Below, one piece after another: positions 34,974 through 43,954 of a stretch of 64,000 nt of DNA; position 1 is the stretch's first letter, and each line of letters starts with the position of its first letter. The notes under the pieces are model-generated. The model saw only the letters and a program-made list of their open reading frames with translations. It was not told the DNA's origin and did no database searches. This DNA comes from Wolfiporia cocos (lineage: Eukaryota > Basidiomycota > Agaricomycetes > Polyporales > Phaeolaceae), in NCBI GenBank assembly GCA_029448655.1, contig JACCLO010000013.1, forward strand, positions 2,418,001-2,482,000. Direction: 5' to 3'. The position numbers were made by a program, and so were the translations under genes.

Positions 34974-35931
34974 TGTTGCTGAAGTTCAGTTCAGAACCAA
35001 GGTTCAGAACCTGAACCACCTGAACCGAACCTAGGTTCAGGTTCAGTCCAGGTCCGGTTCAGGGTAGGACATCAAGGTTCGGTTCTTGGTTCAGGGGGGT
35101 CATGGGTACCCTTGAACCAGCTTCGAACCGGACTGAACCTTGAACCACATAGCATTAACATATTCTGTGTAGCCACTGGTGGATAAGCATCAATTACAAT
35201 TATGTTCTTGCCATCTTTGCTATAGTGTTGTTGCAGTAAGTTATGGATAGCTGGCTTCACCATAGCAAGCATCAGCACTCATATACTCTAGTCTCCCAAT
35301 ATGGCAAGGGCTCAACCCCATGCTGGGATCACCATGCTTTCTGTGGCACTGGGCTGCATTTGTTGCTGTCAGATGAAGTAAGAAATGTAGAAGATTATGT
35401 TCCACTTCATATCCATGATCCTAGGTTATATACAATGTTGTCTAAGAATGGTTTGTTATTGAGGTTTGCCTCAGGCTAATTCACAATCATAAACTCTGAT
35501 TACTGAACTGCTCAAGATGGCTGCCTTGAGTGATTATTGTGCATCTAAAATTTATGTTTACCACTCTAATCAAGATTAAGAGCCACTTTGGAATTCAGCC
35601 CAATAGACACCAAATGGAGGCACTGCAGAACTTGAAGTGTGATTACTTTAGTGGGTTCAATAGTGCCAGGAATGAGGTAGGCAATAGAGGGCAATTGGTA
35701 TACATAGAAAGGTGCATGAAGTTGGTGTCTAAATTATTATTTTTACACTCTATAGAAGCAAGTAACTTAGCGGTTCGAACCTAGTTCGAACCATGAACCG
35801 AACCTGATGAACCAGTTCACCAGGTTCAGTCCAGGTTCAGGTTCAGGTGCAGGCTCCCTGCAGTCGGTTCGGTTCTGGGTTCAGCCCTAGACCCCCCTGA
35901 ATCTGAACCGAACTGAACTTCGGCAACACTA
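34971..35931. mobile_element. hAT-type MITE, copy 1 (961 bp)
   Basis: Ends are TAGTGTTGCTGAAG and CTTCGGCAACACTA, with many subterminal GGTTCAG/CTGAACC hexamers. It has exactly the length of copy 2 (50474-51434), and only a handful of differences are visible. The flanks CCAAGGCC and CCTGCAAT are not a duplication, unlike copy 2. It has no transposase. The two ORFs shared by both copies (78 and 84 aa) lack recognisable motifs. Confidence 0.85.
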
Positions 35932-37559
35932 CCTGCAATTGCACCCTGAATCTGCTTGGCAAGCGGCCTTCGACGTTATCTGTAAGCGAGATGGATAAGC
36001 ATAGCACTCACGGGTACAAACTCTGAGGGTGACGAAGTACACAGAAAATGTGAATGCGAATAAATGTGCGAGTCAGACGACCTCAGCGGAGTACCGCAAG
36101 TAAAGATACCCGCGATTTTCCAATTCGTCGGAGCTCTGCTCGACGCACTCCGATTTACAGAAACGTGCAATTGTTTGAGCGCTCAACACTCGCGATAGCA
36201 AGACACCACTGTGTGCACCACTCCGAGCAAGCACCACTTGTAATGTGAGGATATGAAATGTGTACCGGCATATCCATCCGATGTTTAAGCTGGTGTTTGA
36301 GTAGCATTGGTTCACAATTCGCTTCCAACCACAGTAGCGTAGTGGCGCATGAGCCAGCTGAGCGCTCGATGGGTGCCGGCAGCAACTGTACGTCTGCATT
36401 CACCGTGAGCATCAGGAAGTTACGACACTACGTAAATGCATGACACTCCTGTGGGTCCCGTGACAGCCCCGACGCACGTTTTCAGACTGAATATGCTGGT
36501 TAGCGCACGCCGGCCAAAACGATACCGCCATGCTTACATGGGCTGTATGGTGCCATCACCAGAAGGTGGATGACTGATAAGACTGATATCTAGTCTAGAG
36601 AATGTCTGCTCCTTTCACGAGATCAGACATTAGACTTCATGAAGGTCTAGGTGCTAGTTGGTGATAGTTCAAGCCGCAACTTGAAGCAACGTTTCCAATT
36701 GAGTGTGTCGAACTCATTGTTTTAAGCCTTGAATTATTATTGACAATTTATAGCATTGTGATCAGTGCTAGAAAGTGCTCAAGATAATGTGTTCGGAGTA
36801 CAGATGTGACATGTTTTACCTGGCGGATGAGGCCTTGAGGGTCAGCACCATGTCATTATCGTGGTATGCCATACCTAAGCACGCTGCGCGATGTAGGAGT
36901 CATGATGCGAGCAGGATTAGTTTGATCGCAGTATCCGCAGTTCAGAGGTCTCCTCAGCTATAGCAGCCGATGTGCAGCTAACTACGATTACTGTAGGGGC
37001 GTCGAGAGCAACGCGATGTCATCGACGATGGTGTCAACGACCATTAGTATGGTTCAGAGCCGACATGCTTTAATCCACAAAGTGACCAGATAGAATATAG
37101 ATGTGATGCGTCCGGTTCAGCAGCGGACAGTGTGAATTAGGAAGCCGCATATGCACAGTACGGTTATCCCCTCAGTGGTCGCGGCTTACTAAGATAGTCC
37201 TCATAATCAAATGTTCCAATACGTGACTGTTACGTGACATAGTCGTTACATTTCCAAATCGGCCCATGCGAAAAGGGGACTGCATGCGCCCTCCGAGCGG
37301 AATGAAGTCGAGGGGGGATTCACGTAGGAGTTATCGGTCAAGCGCCATTCTCATTTCACGCATTAGTCCAAGCGCTTGCCCGTATCGCCACTTCCCATCT
37401 GTATGACACCGTCTATTCAGTTAGCAGCATGTATACTTCAATAAAGCTTATTGATGCCTACAATCAACAAAGCCACGATGGAGGGTGTGCGTGGTCGAAT
37501 TCCGCCAAGATGTTATCCTGCAAAACACGATGTCCATGATACTTTTTGTTGGCCCATGC
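35932..37559. other. No gene recognised
   Basis: Overlapping small ORFs at 35976-36443 occur on both strands without motifs. No LTR or terminal repeat was found. Confidence 0.35.
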
Positions 37560-37689
37560 CGCCTGTCGTAGAGTTTCAGTCAATTATCTTAATCTGCCAA
37601 CTGCCCTTCGCTTAAGAAATCGCAGTTGCGAGCTAGGTTTGCACGCAGATTAATCTGCTAACTGCGGCAGATTAATCTACTGTGACAAT

Positions 37690-37777
37690 AAAATGGCACA
37701 TCCCGGATTTGAACCAAGGACCTCAGCGCAGATGAGAATAACAGCATCGCAGCGTAATTAGCCAACTGAGCTACGGT
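37690..37777 (-). other. tRNA-like module in left arm
   Basis: On the minus strand an A-box-like TAGCTCAGTTGG and a B-box-like GGTTCAAATCC stand at tRNA spacing. The acceptor stem pairs poorly and the anticodon loop is too long, so it is tRNA-derived rather than a working tRNA gene. Confidence 0.6.
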
Positions 37778-38070
37778 GCAACTGGTGTTGCCCCCATTTT
37801 AAGCAATATATAGAGTATCTTGTAAACTTCATTTTCGCAGTTTAACATCTTCCATAAACACAAATACAAATGAATCTGCCTCTAAAGACCTGTGATTCCA
37901 GTGTATTCAGCTTTCCCATGGTGAGTTGCTCCAGGTCAAGCATGGTAAATCAAGCTACCACTATCATTGATTCTGTATGCTTGTTGGAGCAGTTAGTTGC
38001 CTTGATGATTTGCGAAAATTGTGTGTAAAATTTGCGTTATATATATTTTTATTGGTCAATGGTACCTGTT

Positions 38071-38157
38071 GCCACAATGGCTCAGTTGGCTAATTATGCT
38101 GTGATGCTGTTATTCTCATCTGCGCTGAGGTCCTTGGTTCAAATCCGGGATGTGCCA
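38071..38157 (+). other. tRNA-like module in right arm
   Basis: TGGCTCAGTTGG (38078-38089) and GGTTCAAATCC (38136-38146) match the Pol III A- and B-box consensus. About five of seven acceptor pairs form, and the anticodon arm is abnormal. It is the mirror copy of the module in the left arm. Confidence 0.6.
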
Positions 38158-38292
38158 TTTTATTGTCACAGTAGATTAATCTGCCGCAGTTAGCAGATTA
38201 ATCTGCGTGCAAACCTAGCTCGCAACTGCGATTTCTTAAGCGAAGGGCAGTTGGCAGATTAAGATAATTGACTGAAGTCCCTCGCCTGTCGT

Positions 38293-39241
38293 CCATCTAG
38301 TCCTCGACGGTAAACATCCATGAAGCGCAGCGAGCGATTATAGTATCTGTATAGCACAACTAAATTACAGTACATCTGCTGCCTTTGACAATCGAACGGG
38401 TGGATTGTAGCTTGCCAACATATCCCGAGGCAGCCGGTGTCTCTGTTTAGCTGCCGGAGCAACCTAGGACTACTGTCAATGTCATTGGTCGGTATTAATG
38501 GTCCAACTCACATTCTCCTTATCCCAATCATTATCTTCTGGGCATGCTCGTTCCAAGCTTGAGTAAGCTCCTAGATTTTTAAGGTTGAATAGACGTCACC
38601 TGGGCATGAGTGAGTGCCAGGTGGCTCGGGCGGTGCTGAGAGTGATATTGATAAGACAATTTCAAATAGCTTGTTTTGGCGTTGACTGTAGTCCCTCCCG
38701 TGTAAATGCTAAGGCAATTCAGCAAAGGCAAGGATCAAAAATCCGCCCACAAGCGATTGTGCGGAATGCAATTTTCTACAAATCTGTGGTTTTTGATTTC
38801 GGAGACTGTACTGCACAGAATTCGCATTAATTTTACAGTGGTTCCGTCACGTTGCTTAGTCATCCTTTGATGAGTTTGTATGCACACTATCTTAGGCCCC
38901 GGGCAGCTCCCCCAAGGGTTTTTCCGGATTTAGCGTTTTTGAGGACCTCAAATTGGTCTCCTGTCTGTCCGTTTTGGGGTGCCGAAAACCAGAAGGTCTG
39001 TCCGACTTAGCGTATTTGATGGCTCCGGTAATGGCCGCTGCAAGATATTGTATGACTTGGTACTTACATAACAATGCAGGCTACCTCTGCTGTACTTACG
39101 CCACGTTTAAGCATTGTTCAATGATTGCGACCGGGCAGGACTCCACTGTGTCGGCCCGGACTTGCGACCCAGTGAAAACCGGCAACAAGCTGTACGGCGC
39201 CAGTCCGCGCCAGTCGGCGGCGCCCCACAGGGCTCCAAAAC
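38293..39241. other. No gene recognised; GC-rich repeat at the right edge
   Basis: At about 39165-39235 the sequence CAGTGAAAACC followed by GTACGGCGCCAGTC and GGCGCC motifs recurs in inverted form at about 54105-54165. This repeat is the landing site of the Gypsy element. Confidence 0.45.
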
Positions 39242-39612
39242 TGACACAAGTGCTATCTCAAGCAACTACTCAGGGCAATATTACTCGCGTGGAAGCGTAT
39301 TGCTAGTCTGAGGCTACTCAAGGCAACAAAGGCCAAGACGAGTCTGGGGTGCTCCCTGCTCGTCTGGCTGGTATATATGCTCGTAGGCTGTTTGTACATG
39401 TTTGGCTACTATACAGTATTACGTAAGCTGATAGACCGTTTAGAGTATGGTAAACCCTATCGTAGGTGTAGAGCCACATCAAGGGTGTCCGGGGTCTGTG
39501 TACGCACGTGTAGGGTGTTCGGGGTCCTTGCACGTGATGTATAGGCGGGCGCTTAGATAAGATAAGGGTTGTTCCTAGTCGCAAGCTAGTTGGAGAAAAT
39601 CGGCTTGTGACA
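39242..39612 (-). repeat. 3' LTR of the Gypsy element
   Basis: 371 bp, TGACACAAG to CTTGTGACA on the plus strand. It differs from the 5' LTR at one visible position (T at 39251 versus C at 47077). It includes the last 38 bp of the pol frame. Confidence 0.95.
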
Positions 39613-42600
39613 GTACCCCCTCTTCTAGCTGCGTGTCCCCACGCCCAGCAATCACTTTGTACATAGTTTGGTCAACATGGCACGGGTGGTCTACGGTTTT
39701 GGTGCAGATGTGTGGGTACGCCAGCTGGAGAGTGTTTAAGACCGGGTAGATCCAGTATCCTATTGATTCAGGTATAGTGGATTCTATCGGTGTTCCAACG
39801 CGTATTCCGTATTGCATAACCCGTGTTCGTGGATCGCAGAACCAGAAGTTACGAGCGACGAGCTTCTTTTCGTAGGCGTAGAATGGTATGCTGCCTTTGA
39901 TCAGAAGCGTAGTGTCTATGTCGTTGTATATGATGAACTCCTTCGGGTTCTCCCTAAGTCCCATTTCCTGAGCTTTTCGTTCGAAGTCCTCCCACTCTGG
40001 GTCCCATTTGGTGTTAGAGTGGTCCCAGCCAGTGTTTCTGTTCTTCCACTGGTTTCCTGGGGCGGATGGTCTAGCTTCGAAGAACTTTGTGACGAGCTCT
40101 TGGTAATGGTTTAGTCCACGTTTTCGTTCCCATGTTTTGGTCCCGTCAGACCACTCGACTTCTAGCTCGATTCGCCCTCGGTCTTCTCTGGATTCGAGGA
40201 TCCTGAGAGGCCTGCGAACGTCATTGCTTTCCGTCACTTTACTATGGTCCTGATTGGGGAAGGCGGGTGGTGTGTATGGTAGGAGTAAGACCTTGTTGAA
40301 CACTGGGTATATCCTGCGCATGTCTGCGGGGAGGTCTAGTTCGTATGCTCCGTGCCCGACCTTCTTCGTGACCTTGTACGGTCCAAATCGCTTGGAGTCA
40401 AGCTTCTTGGTTGGGTGGCCCATGTTTATGTTGCGGCCGTCGACCCAGACCAAGTCGCCTTCAGAGTACGATAATGGCGATGCCCGTTTCCTATCGTAGT
40501 ACTCTTTCATGCGTAGTTTAGCTTTCTCCAGGTTCTGTGAAGCGAGTTTGGATATGGTGTGCATGTGTTCGACCCAATCCCGTGCTACCCCCTCTTCCTG
40601 TTCCGGTGCCTCTACGCCTGTGAAGGGGTGGTATCCGTGCGTAAGGTAAAAGGGACTATATCCCGTGCTACTGTGTACGTGTGTCTTGTACGCAAAGCTT
40701 GCCAGCGGGAGTAAGTCCGGCCAGTTCGTATGGGTGTCATTAATAAATAACCTAAGGTAGACCTCGAGTTCCTGGTTCATACGTTCTGTCTGCCCGTCTG
40801 TCTGTGGGTGGAACGCGGTACTCGGGTTTCCCTGTATGCCTAATCTACGATATACGTCCTTTATGAATTCTGCTACGAATTGTGGTCCTCTGTCGCTAAA
40901 TATTTTCTTTGGTAGTCCGTGTTGTGTATATATTTTATCTACGAATATGTTGGCCCATCCTTCGGCCGATAGTTTAGTTGTTGTTGGTACAGCTATATAG
41001 TCCTTTGACTTCATGTCTACTACTACAATTATCGCGTCGCGGCCCTTGGAAGTGGGGAGTCCCGTGATCATGTCAACGGAAATGTTCTCCCAGTTGTGTG
41101 CTGGAGTTGGGTTCGGGTTGAGTGGAGCCGCGCGTTTGGATCGGTCCGGCTTAGCGGCCTGGCACTTTATACAAGCCTTGACATACTGGCGGATGTCTGA
41201 GCGCATCTTTGGCCACCAGTAGTGTCGGTGTATGGCAGTGTACGTGTTTTCGGTGCCAGGGTGTCCCGCTGAGACGGTGTCGTGGAATGAAGAAATAATT
41301 TTTCCGATTAATTCTTCGTCCCGAGGGAAAATTAACCTCCCCCTCCTATATCGCAGACCGTCCTCGGTCGTTTCCCCTACTTCTACTCCTTCCTTTCCAT
41401 CGTAGAGAGCGGCTTCCGCTTTGACCCTCTCTTTTACTTCGTCGTGGGTGATACCCTTGACTACAGTATAGAATGAGGATCGCAGCCTTTCTGCGCTGTC
41501 TTGGACGAAGAGGTGTGGCTTCAGGACGACTTGCCCTTCGAGGTGATCCTTGTCATTGCCGTGATCACTTCTTCGGGAAAGCCCATCGGCCCTTCCATTG
41601 GTCTTCCCGGGGATGTGCACGAGCTGTAGGTCGTACTCGGCGAGTTCCGTCATCCACCGGGCTTGTCGCGGATTAATTTTCTGTGGAGTCTTAGAATATT
41701 CTAGGTTCTTATGGTCCGTTAGTACTTCTACAGGGTGTTTGCCACCCATTACGAAATGCCGCCATTCATCAAGTGCGCGCATGATGGCGAGGAGTTCTCT
41801 GTCGTAAATTTCGTAGTTCCGTTCTGCCGGTAGCATCGTCTTACTCTGGTAGGCGATGGGTTTCCAGACACCGTCCTGTTTCTGCATGAGGCAGGCTCCA
41901 GTTGCGAAGTCTGAAGAGTCTGCCTCAATGCGGAAAGGGTCGTCGTCGTTTGGTATCCCTAACACGGGTGCTTCGATAAATATTTTCTTTAACTTATCGA
42001 AACACTCTTGTTCTGCCGTACCCCACTGCCAAGGCGTATCCTTGGTTAGGTTTATCAGTGGGCGTGCTACCGTGGAAAACTTGGGAATGAATCTCCGGTA
42101 GAAGTTTGCAAATCCTATGAAGGATTGCACTTCTTTCTTGTTCCGAGGTGCGGGCCATTCGGCCACTGCCGCCACCTTTGCGGGATCCATACGAATTTCC
42201 CCGTGAGAGATTATGTGTCCCAAGTATTCTACTTCTGACTTCATGAACTCGCATTTCTCTGGTTTACAGGTTAGCTTGTTTTGACGGAGAACGAGCAGAA
42301 CCTTGCGCAGGATCTCTTTATGTTCTGCCTCGGTCTCCGTGAAAACAAGTATGTCGTCTAAATATACAATGACCTTTCCAGTCATTATCAGGTCTCGGAA
42401 GATGTCATTCATCAAAGTCTGGAACGTGCCCGGTGCATTGCACATTCCAAAGAACATCACTAAGGGTTCGTACAGTCCCCTATTAGTGATGAAGGCGGCT
42501 TTTTCCTCGTCGCCTTCCTTGATTCTGACGTTCGTGTATCCCCAACGAATGTCCAATTTAGAGAAGTACTTAGCTCGTTTCAGCTTGTTGAACAGCTCCG

Positions 42601-43327
42601 TGATCAGAGGGAGCGGGTACCGGTTCTTCTTGGTCATCTGGTTCAGTTTCCGATAGTCCTGAATGGGTCTCAGTTTCCCATCCTTCTTCTTGACGAAGAA
42701 GAATGGTGCCCCCCATGGCGACTTGGATGGTCGTATGCGTCCAGTCCGTAACTGTTCTTCTAGAAAGTCGTCTAACGCCTCTTGTTCTCGGGGCGATAGG
42801 GCATAGATCTTGCCGGCGTAGGGTTCGGAGTTCGGTAGGAGTTCTATGGCATGATCCCATGGTCGCCTTTCGGGGAGTTGGTCGAATTCCGTTTCCTTAA
42901 ACACGTCTTCGAATTCGTGTAAGTACTCTGGTACCACTTCCTCGAAAGTCTTGGCTTCCGTGATTTTGCCGGTGGCGATGGCGATCTCGGTTGCCTTCGT
43001 CGCGCGGACTCGCTCAGCGATGTCGGCCCGGCACTCTTCCCTATTTCGTATCCAAGCGTCAGCGAAGATGTAATAAATATGGTCACCGTCCTCGATCTGC
43101 TCGTGTTCGCAGTTGCAGGTGAAGGTGATTCGGCGTTTCTTCCAGTCGATGGTGGGATTGTGATCTTCCAACCAATCGAAGCCGAGGAATATGTCTGCCG
43201 AGCTCAGCTCGGTGACGTGGAACTTGCGCGTTTCTAGATGCGTGTCGATCTGCATCTGAAGTTTGACATAGTGCGTCATCTTGCCCGCAGCGTTGGTACT
43301 ACCGTCAGCGTTGTACAGTTTGACGGG
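39575..43327 (-). CDS. pol: Gypsy Pol: RT, RNase H, integrase, chromodomain-like tail
   Basis: The first Met is at 43279 (1,234 aa), and the frame is open from the TGA at 43330-43328. Numbered from that Met: the RT has YLDD at 306-309. The RNase H region spans about 448-570 (EADSSDFATGACL, YDRELLAI, TDHKNL). The integrase has the HHCC finger (H666, H673, C703, C706) and the DD35E triad D736, D796, E832. A GPY/F-type motif is at about 966, and a chromodomain-like segment at about 1024-1068 (EVEWSDGTKTWE), which would guide integration to chromatin. A further ~165 residues are unrecognised, and the frame runs through the polypurine tract into the 3' LTR. All catalytic residues are kept. Confidence 0.92.
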   Translation of the reverse strand, partial: PVKLYNADGSTNAAGKMTHYVKLQMQIDTHLETRKFHVTELSSADIFLGFDWLEDHNPTIDWKKRRITFTCNCEHEQIEDGDHIYYIFADAWIRNREECRADIAERVRATKATEIAIATGKITEAKTFEEVVPEYLHEFEDVFKETEFDQLPERRPWDHAIELLPNSEPYAGKIYALSPREQEALDDFLEEQLRTGRIRPSKSPWGAPFFFVKKKDGKLRPIQDYRKLNQMTKKNRYPLPLITELFNKLKRAKYFSKLDIRWGYTNVRIKEGDEEKAAFITNRGLYEPLVMFFGMCNAPGTFQTLMNDIFRDLIMTGKVIVYLDDILVFTETEAEHKEILRKVLLVLRQNKLTCKPEKCEFMKSEVEYLGHIISHGEIRMDPAKVAAVAEWPAPRNKKEVQSFIGFANFYRRFIPKFSTVARPLINLTKDTPWQWGTAEQECFDKLKKIFIEAPVLGIPNDDDPFRIEADSSDFATGACLMQKQDGVWKPIAYQSKTMLPAERNYEIYDRELLAIMRALDEWRHFVMGGKHPVEVLTDHKNLEYSKTPQKINPRQARWMTELAEYDLQLVHIPGKTNGRADGLSRRSDHGNDKDHLEGQVVLKPHLFVQDSAERLRSSFYTVVKGITHDEVKERVKAEAALYDGKEGVEVGETTEDGLRYRRGRLIFPRDEELIGKIISSFHDTVSAGHPGTENTYTAIHRHYWWPKMRSDIRQYVKACIKCQAAKPDRSKRAAPLNPNPTPAHNWENISVDMITGLPTSKGRDAIIVVVDMKSKDYIAVPTTTKLSAEGWANIFVDKIYTQHGLPKKIFSDRGPQFVAEFIKDVYRRLGIQGNPSTAFHPQTDGQTERMNQELEVYLRLFINDTHTNWPDLLPLASFAYKTHVHSSTGYSPFYLTHGYHPFTGVEAPEQEEGVARDWVEHMHTISKLASQNLEKAKLRMKEYYDRKRASPLSYSEGDLVWVDGRNINMGHPTKKLDSKRFGPYKVTKKVGHGAYELDLPADMRRIYPVFNKVLLLPYTPPAFPNQDHSKVTESNDVRRPLRILESREDRGRIELEVEWSDGTKTWERKRGLNHYQELVTKFFEARPSAPGNQWKNRNTGWDHSNTKWDPEWEDFERKAQEMGLRENPKEFIIYNDIDTTLLIKGSIPFYAYEKKLVARNFWFCDPRTRVMQYGIRVGTPIESTIPESIGYWIYPVLNTLQLAYPHICTKTVDHPCHVDQTMYKVIAGRGDTQLEEGVLSQADFLQLACD
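39613..39626 (-). promoter_or_regulatory. Polypurine tract
   Basis: AGAAGAGGGGGTAC on the minus strand directly precedes the 3' LTR, the expected place for the plus-strand primer of reverse transcription. Confidence 0.8.
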
Positions 43328-43954
43328 TCAGTCTAATGGAAGTTGCTCGAGTTTGTGTTCCTCCACGTAGGCACGACTGATGACCGATCCCGTTGAACCG
43401 GAGTCTATCAGTGCCTTTGTGAAGAGGGCGCGTCCGTCAGGGCGGTGGAGGGTGATCGGTACTTCGATCTGCCTTCCCCGTTTTCCCGTCTGGATTACCA
43501 CTACATTCCCTCTGAGTTTCTCACCAGTCGAGCCGAACCCCTGTGTTCCGCGTCTGGTTTCCCTAATGCTTTTTACTATGCGCGTGTCTGGTGTCATGTT
43601 GCACTCGAGTATGAACTGGGCGATTCTGTCCCCATACTCGACCTGATAATCTGTTCCGGTCTGATTATTCAGTATGACTTTTAACCGACCGGTGTAGTCT
43701 TCGTCAACTACACCGGCCTCCACGTCGACTCCCTTCAAGGCGAGCCCGGATCGTGGAGCTATGCGGCCGTATACACCGGGTGGCATTCGGATCATTATGC
43801 CAGTATCTACGGTGATACGCTTCCCATTTGGTATAACGACTTCCTCCGCAGAGTGAAGATCGTAACCTGCGGCTCCTTCGCTTTTGCGCTCAGGGGGAAT
43901 TGCTCGCGGGTGGTCTAGGTATATGTCGAGCGTGACAGCCTTCTTCTTGGCTCG
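43328..43954 (-). CDS. Gypsy Pol N-terminal part: dUTPase and protease
   Basis: Between the Gag stop and the next TGA the frame encodes a trimeric-type dUTPase with all five motifs: AGYDL (43870-43856), PRSGLA, VVDEDYTG, GDRIAQFILE and RGTQGFGSTG. The aspartic protease motif LIDSGSTGSVIS follows. dUTPase hydrolyses dUTP to dUMP and limits uracil incorporation during reverse transcription. The first Met of this frame is at 43795, after motif 1, so independent initiation there would give an incomplete enzyme; fusion to Gag by readthrough, or an original sense codon at the Gag stop, fits better. The frame is the same as Gag and Pol. The closing TGA lies between the protease motif and RT. Confidence 0.88.
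   Translation of the reverse strand, partial: RAKKKAVTLDIYLDHPRAIPPERKSEGAAGYDLHSAEEVVIPNGKRITVDTGIMIRMPPGVYGRIAPRSGLALKGVDVEAGVVDEDYTGRLKVILNNQTGTDYQVEYGDRIAQFILECNMTPDTRIVKSIRETRRGTQGFGSTGEKLRGNVVVIQTGKRGRQIEVPITLHRPDGRALFTKALIDSGSTGSVISRAYVEEHKLEQLPLD

Larger units (their letters stand above)
37570..38282. mobile_element. Mutator-like foldback element, 10-bp TSD
   Basis: The arms 37570-37771 and 38080-38282 are long inverted copies (about 200 bp). The 10-bp CGCCTGTCGT is duplicated at 37560-37569 and 38283-38292. Long terminal repeats with a 9-11 bp duplication fit Mutator-like elements. It encodes no transposase and is therefore non-autonomous. Each arm contains a tRNA-like module facing the other. 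Confidence 0.78.

Noticed and set aside
37690..38157. Two functional tRNA genes
   Set aside because: A- and B-boxes are good, but the acceptor stem pairs badly and the anticodon loop is too long; they are part of transposon arms.
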